A DNA stretch of 6,447 nucleotides from positions 1 through 6,447 of the forward strand of contig JALOOY010000094.1 of assembly GCA_025454185.1 (NCBI GenBank), given 5' to 3'. The notes under the pieces are model-generated. The model ran no database searches. It was not told the DNA's origin and worked only from the letters and a program-made list of their open reading frames with translations. Position 1 is the stretch's first letter. Every line of letters begins with the position of its first letter. This DNA comes from Thermodesulfobacteriota bacterium (lineage in GTDB: Bacteria; Desulfobacterota; RBG-13-43-22). The translations under genes were made by a program, and so were the position numbers. This document shows positions 1 through 6,133 of the stretch, piece by piece.

Positions 1-2
1 CC

Positions 3-1106
3 CGTTACGAAGGGGACTACCGCCTGGACAAGGCCACCAGCGACATCGCCGTGGGCCAGTATCTGGAAGCCCTGAAGGTCCGGACCATCGGCTATGAAAT
101 GGTGGCCACCTGGGGCGGTAAGGGCCCCCATGTGGCCGGCATGGTGGTGGGCGGCAGCACGGCCACGCCCACGACCGAGGAAATCGAGGCCTTTAAAAAG
201 AAACTGGCCATCATCAAGAAATTCATCGATGAAACCTATCTGCCGACCGTTTACCTGGTGGCCGGCGCCTACAAGGACCTCTTCAATATGGGTGCCGGCT
301 GCAAGAACCTGTTGTCCTATGGCGTCTTCCCGCTGGACGACGGCCAAAGCACCTTCCTGCACAAACCCGGCAGCTTCACCCAGGGCAAGGATTACAACCT
401 GGACCCCAGTGAAATCCGGGAATTCGTCAAGTATTCCTGGTACGATGACAAGACCACCGGGTTGAACCCCCGGGTGGGGAAAACCATCCCGGCGCCGGGC
501 AAGAAGAACGCCTACTCCTATGTAAAGGCCGTCCGTTACAAAGGCCTGCCGCACGAAGTGGGGCCCCTGGCCCGGGTCTGGATCACCAACCCGGTGTTGA
601 GCAAGAACGCCAACAAGTTCCTGGGCCTCCCCGAAAGCAAGGAAGTCCGCTTCCGCGATCTGGGCGACAAGGCCTTCTCCATCATGGGCCGCCATGCCGC
701 CCGGGCCGAGGAGACGGCCATCGTGGCCGCGGCCATGGAAAAGTGGGTGAACGATCTTAAACCAGGCGTCTCCGGCGCCGTGGAGGCCAAGGTACCGGTC
801 AGCGGGGAAGGCATGGGCCTCTCCGAGGCGCCGCGCGGGGCGGTGGGTCACTGGATTTCCATCAAGGACAAAAAGATCAGCAACTACCAGGTCTTTTCGC
901 CCACTCTGTGGAACGCCAGCCCGCGGGACGACAAAAAGCAACCCGGGCCGATCGAACAGGCCCTCATCGGCGTCCCGGTGCCGGATCTGGACAACCCCCT
1001 CAATGTCGTCCGGGTGGTCCGATCCTTTGACCCCTGACTGGGGTGCGCCGTGCACGTGATGCACGCCGACACCAAGGAAGTGAAAGTTTTCAAGATCGAT
1101 CGCTGA
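3..1106 (+). CDS. hysA: [NiFeSe] hydrogenase large subunit, selenocysteine-containing, 5'-partial
   Basis: Catalytic subunit of a group 1 (periplasmic-type) uptake hydrogenase, which splits or forms H2 at a Ni-Fe centre. The frame is open from base 3, so the start and the N-terminal R-x-C-x-x-C nickel ligands lie outside the window; 367 residues are present against roughly 490-500 for the family. Visible family motifs are GGKGPH followed by VAGMVVGG, the EVGPLAR segment, GRHAARAEET, and near the end APRGAVGHW and WNASPRD. The frame meets TGA at 1035-1037 and continues to a TGA at 1104-1106. Read as Sec, the tail is D-P-U-L-G-C-A-V-H plus 16 residues, exactly the D-P-[C/U]-x-x-C-x-x-H nickel-binding C-terminus. 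The Sec replaces the terminal nickel cysteine, the hallmark of [NiFeSe] enzymes. The 16 residues after the His should be removed by the downstream protease. The small subunit is not in the window. A simple nonsense mutation is unlikely because the conserved tail is intact. Confidence 0.93.
1035..1037 (+). other. In-frame TGA recoded as selenocysteine
   Basis: This TGA falls exactly where the first cysteine of the C-terminal nickel-binding motif of [NiFe] hydrogenases sits. The preceding codons give R-S-F-D-P and the following give L-G-C-A-V-H, so the second Cys and the His of the motif are in place in the same frame. Known [NiFeSe] hydrogenases carry Sec at this position. Insertion needs SelA/B/C/D, none of which are in the window. 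Confidence 0.92.
1042..1073 (+). promoter_or_regulatory. Bacterial SECIS-like hairpin
   Basis: Hand folding of the mRNA right after the UGA gives one stem-loop. Bases 1042-1045 (GGUG) pair with 1070-1073 (CACC); A1069 bulges. C1046 and G1047 pair with G1068 and C1067, a C-C mismatch follows (1048/1066), then 1049-1054 (CGUGCA) pair with 1060-1065 (UGCACG). The apical loop is CGUGA (1055-1059). Seventeen bases separate the UGA from the loop, and the loop holds a GU. Both agree with what is known of bacterial SECIS elements bound by SelB, which sit inside the coding region just after the UGA. The fold is by eye; no energy was computed. Confidence 0.75.
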
Positions 1107-1120
1107 GACGACACAACACG

Positions 1121-1152
1121 AAAAGGGGCCGATGCCATCGGCCCCTTTTTTT
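1121..1152 (+). terminator. Rho-independent terminator after the hydrogenase gene
   Basis: A perfect 9-bp GC-rich stem (GGGGCCGAT at 1125-1133 with ATCGGCCCC at 1137-1145), a GCC loop and seven T's at 1146-1152. Four A's at 1121-1124 can extend pairing with the T-run. It begins 15 bases after the hydrogenase stop and ends 11 bases before the protease start codon, so it probably limits read-through into the protease gene and sets the large-subunit to protease ratio. Confidence 0.9.
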
Positions 1153-1163
1153 ATGGCGGATTT

Positions 1164-1628
1164 ATGAGCGCAGCCGGAAAAATCGTCATTTTAGGGATAG
1201 GGAACCTGCTGTTGCGAGATGAGGGGATCGGGGTGCACCTCGTTCAGGCCCTGGAGCAGGAGGTCCTGCCCCCCGGGGTCGAACTGGTGGACGGCGGCAC
1301 GTCCACGCTGAACATCCTGCCCTGCATCAAGGGGGCGAAAAAAATCATCGTCGTCGACGCCATGAAAGCCGGCGGCGAACCGGGCAGCTTTTACCGTTGT
1401 TATCCCGCCGATCTGATCCCCTCGGGCGAGGCCCCCATGTCACTCCACCACATCGACTTCCTGCAGGCCCTTCAAATGACCAAACTATTGGGGGAAGATC
1501 TGGGGCCCCGCACGGTCATCATCGGCGTGGAGCCTCTCGAAATCGAATGGGCCATCGGCCTGACCCCCCTTTTGGCGGAACGGCTGGCGGCCCTGAAAAG
1601 GCTGGTTATGGAGGAGGCGGAGAGGTAA
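1164..1628 (+). CDS. hysD: [NiFe]/[NiFeSe] hydrogenase maturation endopeptidase (HyaD/HybD/HupD family)
   Basis: Cytoplasmic protease that removes the C-terminal extension of the hydrogenase large subunit once nickel is inserted, closing the active site. At 154 residues it is of normal family length. The N-terminus has the classic G-x-G-N-x-L-x-x-D-E-G-x-G pattern (residues 11-23). The expected nickel-sensing or catalytic residues are present: E20 in RDEGIG, D65 in IIVVDAMKAG and H95 in MSLHHIDFLQ, matching by position Glu16, Asp62 and His93 of E. coli HybD. The ATG follows a GGCGGA-like site (1155-1160) at a short 3-base spacing, but the motif position fits this start. It lies 57 bases after the hydrogenase stop, across a strong terminator, so expression depends on read-through or on a promoter I cannot see. 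The cognate substrate is inferred to be the adjacent selenoprotein, hence the symbol; the sequence alone only proves the family. Confidence 0.92.
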   Translation: MSAAGKIVILGIGNLLLRDEGIGVHLVQALEQEVLPPGVELVDGGTSTLNILPCIKGAKKIIVVDAMKAGGEPGSFYRCYPADLIPSGEAPMSLHHIDFLQALQMTKLLGEDLGPRTVIIGVEPLEIEWAIGLTPLLAERLAALKRLVMEEAER

Positions 1629-1638
1629 GAAATCTAAG

Positions 1639-1749
1639 CCTTCTTTCTCTGCCGCAGACATACGCAGACCAAAAGACAATTTTGGCCGGGAGATCCGACC
1701 GGACAAGAAATGATTCCCCGTCCGCGTAGGTCTGCGGCAAAGAGGAAGG
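1639..1749. repeat. Imperfect ~31-bp inverted repeat between convergent genes
   Basis: The left arm (1639-1669) and the reverse complement of the right arm (1719-1749) both start CCTTC, run through a pyrimidine stretch differing by a one-base gap and small changes, and then share a 19-base core GCCGCAGAC-(A/C)-TACGC-(A/G)-GAC with two differences. The ~49-base centre contains a smaller GGCCGG...CCGG dyad at about 1684-1702. The element fills almost the whole gap between the protease stop (1628) and the MscL stop (1752). It could act as a bidirectional terminator, or be a copy of a dispersed palindromic or MITE-like element. No transposase or target duplication is visible. Confidence 0.75.
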
Positions 1750-1751
1750 TC

Positions 1752-2186
1752 CTAATTCTTCAGCTCCGACGTGCACTGCGGACAGCGGGTGGCCTTGATC
1801 GGGATGGCTGAAAAACAATAGGGGCAATCCTTAGTGTTGGGCGGCGCCGGCTGGGGGGCCTTCTTGAGACGATTGAGCTGCTGGATTACGAGAAAAATGG
1901 CGAAGGCGACGATGACGAAATCGATGACGGTATTGATGAACAGCCCGTACTTGATGACCGCCACCCCGGCCGCCTTGGCTTCGGCCAGCGTGGCCACCGG
2001 TTTGGCGGACAGGTTGATAAAAAGCTCGCTGAAATCCATCTTGCCCAGCAGCAGCCCTATGGGCGGCATGATGACATCGGACACGAAGGAGCTGACGATC
2101 TTGCCGAAAGCCGCCCCCAGGATGATGCCCACGGCCATGTCCATCACATTGCCTTTAACGGCGAACTCCTTGAACTCTTTCCACAT
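1752..2186 (-). CDS. mscL: Large-conductance mechanosensitive channel MscL with C-terminal zinc ribbon
   Basis: Homopentameric inner-membrane channel that opens under membrane tension and releases solutes during hypo-osmotic shock. The start at 2186 gives the usual MscL opening [20 protein letters not shown] and has a good AAAGGAG site (2201-2195) eight bases upstream; a longer frame reaching 2246 adds 20 unrelated residues and is rejected. The protein has 144 residues: N-terminal amphipathic helix, TM1 about 14-45 with the glycine/alanine-rich pore face ([14 protein letters not shown]), a periplasmic loop about 46-77, and TM2 about 78-102. Instead of the usual C-terminal acidic/leucine helical bundle, the tail after a Pro/Ala linker is a C-x2-C...C-x2-C ribbon (C121, C124, C135, C138). 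It converges on the protease gene and diverges from fdhE. Confidence 0.96.
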   Translation of the reverse strand: MWKEFKEFAVKGNVMDMAVGIILGAAFGKIVSSFVSDVIMPPIGLLLGKMDFSELFINLSAKPVATLAEAKAAGVAVIKYGLFINTVIDFVIVAFAIFLVIQQLNRLKKAPQPAPPNTKDCPYCFSAIPIKATRCPQCTSELKN

Positions 2187-2230
2187 GACGTTCTCTCCTT
2201 TCTGGTAGTAGATGAATACGGTTGGGTCGC

Positions 2231-2260
2231 AGGATATCAGAATCAAGGAAACACTTGCAA
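2231..2260 (-). promoter_or_regulatory. Possible mscL promoter
   Basis: On the minus strand TTGCAA (2260-2255) is followed after 18 bases by TATCCT (2236-2231), a sigma-70-like pair about 45 bases upstream of the mscL start codon. TTGCAA is self-complementary, so it could equally serve the divergent fdhE side. The match is partial and made by eye. Confidence 0.35.
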
Positions 2261-2283
2261 TAAAAAATAAAAATTGCCAAGAT

Positions 2284-2306
2284 AGGGTCCATAGACTATT
2301 GACCCT
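2284..2306. promoter_or_regulatory. 23-bp near-perfect dyad upstream of fdhE (candidate operator)
   Basis: The arms AGGGTC (2284-2289) and GACCCT (2301-2306) enclose ATAG (2291-2294) and CTAT (2296-2299) around a central A2295. Only the C2290/T2300 pair breaks the symmetry, so 20 of 22 flanking bases are symmetric. It sits 24 bases before the fdhE start in the divergent mscL/fdhE intergenic region. The odd-length symmetric form suits a dimeric DNA-binding protein; alternatively it is an RNA hairpin in the fdhE leader. It does not resemble the known E. coli ModE box. The regulator is unknown; the ModE-like protein of the same operon is a guess. Confidence 0.5.
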
Positions 2307-2330
2307 GCATACCCTTCATTCGGAAAGCCC

Positions 2331-3212
2331 ATGCCCTATGATATGAATACCGAAGCCCTCCGCCGCCGTTTTCAGGACAGCCGGGACCAGTTCCCCCACT
2401 ACGGTCCGTTCCTGGACTTCTGGGAGAAAATCCTGCAGGTCCAGCATCGGCATATGGACCAAATGGAACTGCCGGTCGTCCCTGCGGCGGACCCCCGCAA
2501 TCTACTGAAGGTCCGGGAAGGGTTTCCCCTGGTCCCTTTTCAGGAAGCCGCCGTCCCGCCCGCAGCGCTGCGGGCCCTGTTCATGGAAATCCTCCAAACT
2601 CTGGGACCGGCCACCCCCAAAATTTCCCCCCAACTGCCGCTGCTGACGGACTGGCTTTCCAACCGGGGCCTGGATTTTCAATACTGGCTGGCGCAGTTGC
2701 TTCGGGACGACGGCCGGGCCTTCGTCCGGGAAGCCGAAGCCTGCGGACTGGATCCGGAAATACTGCTTTTCCTGTTTCTGGCCAGTTGGAAACCCTTCCT
2801 GAAATCCCAGGCCCGGGCCTTGGAACAGGCCGCCGGTTTCGACTGGACCGTCTGGAGCAAAGGCTTCTGCCCGGTCTGCGGCGGGCCGCCCCTGCTGGCC
2901 TATCTCCGGGATGACGGCAAGCGCTGGGGGGTCTGCTCCCTTTGTGAATTCAATTGGAACCTGCCCCGGATCCTCTGTCCCGAATGCGGGAACGCCGACC
3001 CCCAGCACCTCCGTTATTTTTTCGCAGACGGGGAGAAAGGGCGCCGCGTAGAGGTCTGCGACGCCTGCGGTCATTATCTGAAAACCATCGATCTGCGGGA
3101 AGTGGGTTGGGAGCCCCTGCCGGTGCTGGACGATCTTTTGACCACCCATCTGGATCTCTGGGCCAGAGAAAAAGGCTTTCGCCGGCTTTCCCTCACGGAT
3201 CAAATCGTCTAA
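2331..3212 (+). CDS. fdhE: Formate dehydrogenase accessory protein FdhE
   Basis: Cytoplasmic factor needed for assembly and activity of respiratory (Mo/W, often selenocysteine-containing) formate dehydrogenases; it binds the catalytic subunit before export. The protein has 293 residues, close to E. coli FdhE (~309). The N-terminal two-thirds is alpha-helical and poor in Cys. The C-terminal third holds the family's four rubredoxin-like C-x-x-C pairs: C180/C183 (FCPVCGGPP), C202/C205 (CSLCEFNW), C216/C219 (CPECGN) and C243/C246 (CDACGHYLKTID). The wording around them, notably CSLCEFNW and CGHYLKTID, is typical of FdhE. The start at 2331 has only a weak GGAAAG site (2322-2327); the ATG at 2343 is a possible alternative. 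It is the first gene of a four-gene run. No formate dehydrogenase structural genes are in the window. Confidence 0.93.
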   Translation: MPYDMNTEALRRRFQDSRDQFPHYGPFLDFWEKILQVQHRHMDQMELPVVPAADPRNLLKVREGFPLVPFQEAAVPPAALRALFMEILQTLGPATPKISPQLPLLTDWLSNRGLDFQYWLAQLLRDDGRAFVREAEACGLDPEILLFLFLASWKPFLKSQARALEQAAGFDWTVWSKGFCPVCGGPPLLAYLRDDGKRWGVCSLCEFNWNLPRILCPECGNADPQHLRYFFADGEKGRRVEVCDACGHYLKTIDLREVGWEPLPVLDDLLTTHLDLWAREKGFRRLSLTDQIV

Positions 3213-3225
3213 GAAAGGGCCGGCC

Positions 3226-3555
3226 ATGAAGATCCACTTTAAAGTCTGGTTCGAGAAGAACGACCGCCAGGTCCTGTTCGGTGAGGGACGGCTGCAACTG
3301 CTGCAGGCCATTGCCGACCAGGGTTCCCTGGCGCAGGCGGCTAAAAAGATGGAGATGTCCTACCGGGCGGCCTGGGGCCGGCTGAAGGCCTCCGAGGACC
3401 GCCTGGGTTTTCCGCTGACTGAAAAAGATACGGCCTTGGGGAAACGGGGCGGACTGCATCTTACGGCCCAGGGCCGGGAACTGCTGAAAAAGTATCAAAC
3501 CGTACACCAGGCCCTGGAACAACTGGTGGCCCAGATGGAGAAAAAGCTGTTTTGA
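3226..3555 (+). CDS. ModE-like / LysR-type winged helix-turn-helix regulator, single domain
   Basis: A 109-residue protein consisting only of the DNA-binding domain found at the N-terminus of ModE, the molybdate-responsive regulator. The helix-turn-helix covers about residues 34-57 (GSLAQAAKKMEMSYRAAWGR), where the S-Y-R-x-A-W recognition helix is typical of ModE-type proteins, followed by the wing motif GGLHLTAQGRELL (75-87) and a C-terminal dimerisation-type helix. The molybdate-binding TOBE/MOP domains of full ModE are absent, so if it senses molybdate or tungstate it does so differently or with a partner. The ATG at 3226 follows AAAGGG (3214-3219) at 6 bases. It starts 13 bases after fdhE, supporting a role in molybdenum- or tungsten-dependent formate metabolism. 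Target and effector are not shown by the sequence. Confidence 0.85.
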   Translation: MKIHFKVWFEKNDRQVLFGEGRLQLLQAIADQGSLAQAAKKMEMSYRAAWGRLKASEDRLGFPLTEKDTALGKRGGLHLTAQGRELLKKYQTVHQALEQLVAQMEKKLF

Positions 3556-3565
3556 CGAACCCGGC

Positions 3566-3578
3566 GGGAGACCGATTG
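3566..3578 (+). promoter_or_regulatory. Ribosome binding site and TTG start that decide the ahbB N-terminus
   Basis: GGGAG at 3566-3570 lies five bases before TTG at 3576-3578. The alternative TTG at 3552 has only a distant GGAG (3537-3540, eleven bases away). There is no ATG or GTG at a suitable place in this frame. Confidence 0.6.
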
Positions 3579-4038
3579 TCAGCTCTGGAAAAAGCCCTCA
3601 TCGGTGAACTCACCGGAGACCTGGAGATCATCCCCGAGCCTTTTTTTCCCTTGGCCGACCGCTTGGGGGTCACCCAGCGGAAAGTGCTGGGCCTGACCCG
3701 GCGGTTGAAAAAGGAGGGGACCATCCGGCGCTTCGGGGCTACCCTGCGCCATCGCAATTCCGGCTTCGAGGCCAACGCCATGGCCGTCTGGCGGGTGCCC
3801 GCCGCGCGGGTCGAAGAGGTGGGCCGGGCCATAGCGGCTTTCCGGGAAGTCACCCACTGTTACCAGCGCCGGTCCCAGCCCGATTGGCCCTATAACCTGT
3901 ATACCATGATCCACGGCCCCACGGTAACGCACTGCCGTCAGGTGGCCCGCGAAATTGCCCGGACCGTGGGGGTGAGACAATACCGGCTTTTATTCAGCCT
4001 CCGGGAACTAAAAAAAACTACCATGAGGTATTTTTTCG

Positions 4039-4046
<8 letters not shown>
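3576..4046 (+). CDS. ahbB: Siroheme decarboxylase subunit, AhbB-type (Lrp/AsnC family)
   Basis: AhbA and AhbB together remove two acetate carboxyl groups from siroheme to give 12,18-didecarboxysiroheme in the alternative heme b pathway of sulfate reducers and archaea (and in heme d1 synthesis as NirDLGH). The protein has an Lrp/AsnC-like helix-turn-helix (about residues 24-50, ending EGTIRRFGATLRH) and an Lrp-type alpha/beta domain with the family's HCYQRR...WPYNLYTMIHG stretch (residues 94-114) and the C-terminal LRELKKTTMRYF, which favours AhbB over AhbA. I chose TTG at 3576 (156 residues) because GGGAG (3566-3570) lies five bases upstream and the product begins SALEKALIGEL like relatives. 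The longer TTG at 3552 would overlap the previous stop and add eight residues. It overlaps hemL by 8 bases. No ahbA, C or D is in the window. Confidence 0.87.
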
Positions 4047-5331
<1,285 letters not shown>

Positions 5332-5345
5332 CCCCTTCTAAAGAC

Positions 5346-5388
5346 GAACATCGAACATTGAATGTTGCGCGTTGGATGTTGGATGTTC
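5346..5388. repeat. GAACATC-type inverted repeat between hemL and the MBL gene
   Basis: GAACATCGAACAT (5346-5358) is matched by ATGTTGGATGTTC (5376-5388); the arms are reverse complements with one mismatch in 13. A competing inner dyad AACATT-G-AATGTT (5354-5366) is perfect. The run of short GAACATC/GTTGGATG units is of a kind I recall as widely dispersed intergenic repeats in Desulfobacterota-like and other genomes, which often give spurious ORFs with 'NIQH/CSMF'-like translations; here one such frame runs on the minus strand at 5220-5411. It may terminate both convergent transcripts. A tiny GGGG-TAG-CCCC hairpin around the hemL stop (about 5326-5336) adds little. Confidence 0.7.
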
Positions 5389-5411
5389 ATCCGTTGTCTT
5401 TTCCCTTCCAT

Positions 5412-6050
5412 TTAAAAATCGGTATAGTAGGGATTGGTCTGCTTCTCCCGCCCCACGGTGGAGGTGGGCCGGTCCCCGTAATCGTGCCCGGGCCGGATCA
5501 CCGTCTCATCGGGCAGGGCCCCGATTTTGTTCCGGAGGGAGTCCAGCAGGATATCGAGAGCGCCCCCCGGGAGGTCCGTACGGCCGGCGGCGCCCACGAA
5601 GAGGGTATCACCCGTAAACAGGTTTCCCCGACCGTACAGGCAGATACCGCCGGGCGTATGCCCCGGGGTGTGGATCACCCGCAGCGTTTCCCGGCCGAAG
5701 GAGATCAGGTCCCCGTCCCGGACCGCCCAGTCCACCGGCGGTGAAGGCCGGAACCCCATCTGCCGGGCCATGATCCGGGCCGCGGGCGTATCGAACAACC
5801 GGGCGTCGGCCTCGTGCATGACGATCTGGGCCCCGGTTCCCTCCTGAATCCATTGATTCCCGCAGGTATGGTCCGGATGGCCGTGGGTGTTGATGATGTA
5901 GCGGGCCTGCAGTTTTTTCCGGGCCAGCACGTTCAGGATTTTTTCTTCACTGCCCGCCGGATCGATCAGAACGCAGGCCAGCGTTTCGGCGCACCCCACG
6001 ATATAACAGAACACCGCCATCTGCCCCACCGGCATCTGCTTGATCAGCAT
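5412..6050 (-). CDS. MBL-fold metallo-hydrolase (glyoxalase II / ETHE1-like)
   Basis: A 212-residue single-domain metallo-beta-lactamase-fold enzyme. Metal-binding motifs in order: T-H-G-H-P-D-H (residues 55-61), H131 in HTPGHTPGG, D148 in FTGDTLF and H189 in RPGHDYG. This is the full set for a mono- or dinuclear zinc or iron site. The ending GHDYGDRPTSTVGREKQTNP resembles the C-terminal signature of glyoxalase II/YcbL and persulfide dioxygenase (ETHE1) relatives rather than lactamases. It could be a hydroxyacylglutathione hydrolase-like thioesterase or a sulfur-handling dioxygenase; the sequence does not decide. There is no signal peptide, so it is probably cytoplasmic. GGGAGAG (6063-6057) lies six bases before the ATG, supporting this start. 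It converges on hemL. Confidence 0.9.
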   Translation of the reverse strand: MLIKQMPVGQMAVFCYIVGCAETLACVLIDPAGSEEKILNVLARKKLQARYIINTHGHPDHTCGNQWIQEGTGAQIVMHEADARLFDTPAARIMARQMGFRPSPPVDWAVRDGDLISFGRETLRVIHTPGHTPGGICLYGRGNLFTGDTLFVGAAGRTDLPGGALDILLDSLRNKIGALPDETVIRPGHDYGDRPTSTVGREKQTNPYYTDF

Positions 6051-6104
6051 AGGAGTCTCTCCCTATTCCCCTTCCTTATTCCTTGATTTCAATCCCCTGG
6101 TTTT

Positions 6105-6133
6105 ATTATAGTAAAGGAAAGGCTGAAAAAAAT
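6105..6133 (-). promoter_or_regulatory. Possible promoter of the MBL-fold gene
   Basis: The minus strand carries a perfect TATAAT (6110-6105) about 55 bases upstream of the start codon. The -35 region at 17-base spacing (6133-6128) is only T-rich. The site lies where base composition changes, so if the junction is artificial the promoter may be fortuitous. Confidence 0.3.

Noticed and set aside
51..1037. A complete 328-residue hydrogenase protein starting at GTG 51 and ending at TGA 1037
   Set aside because: Homology continues in frame upstream to base 3 and downstream past the TGA; GTG 51 is an internal valine and the TGA is read as Sec.
1639..1749. CRISPR array or tRNA gene in the intergenic repeat
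   Set aside because: Only two copies in inverted, not direct, orientation with no spacers, and no cloverleaf arms.
1834..2208. Plus-strand frame opposite mscL
   Set aside because: Shadow of MscL; Ser/Met/Leu-rich translation arises from the complement of the membrane-helix codons.
2187..2246. MscL start at 2246, adding 20 residues
   Set aside because: The extension has no MscL similarity, and the ATG at 2186 has an ideal ribosome site eight bases upstream.
2502..3311. Long minus-strand frame (269 residues) opposite fdhE
   Set aside because: GC-rich shadow of FdhE; Pro/Gly/Gln-rich product with no recognisable motif, while the plus strand has four conserved C-x-x-C pairs.
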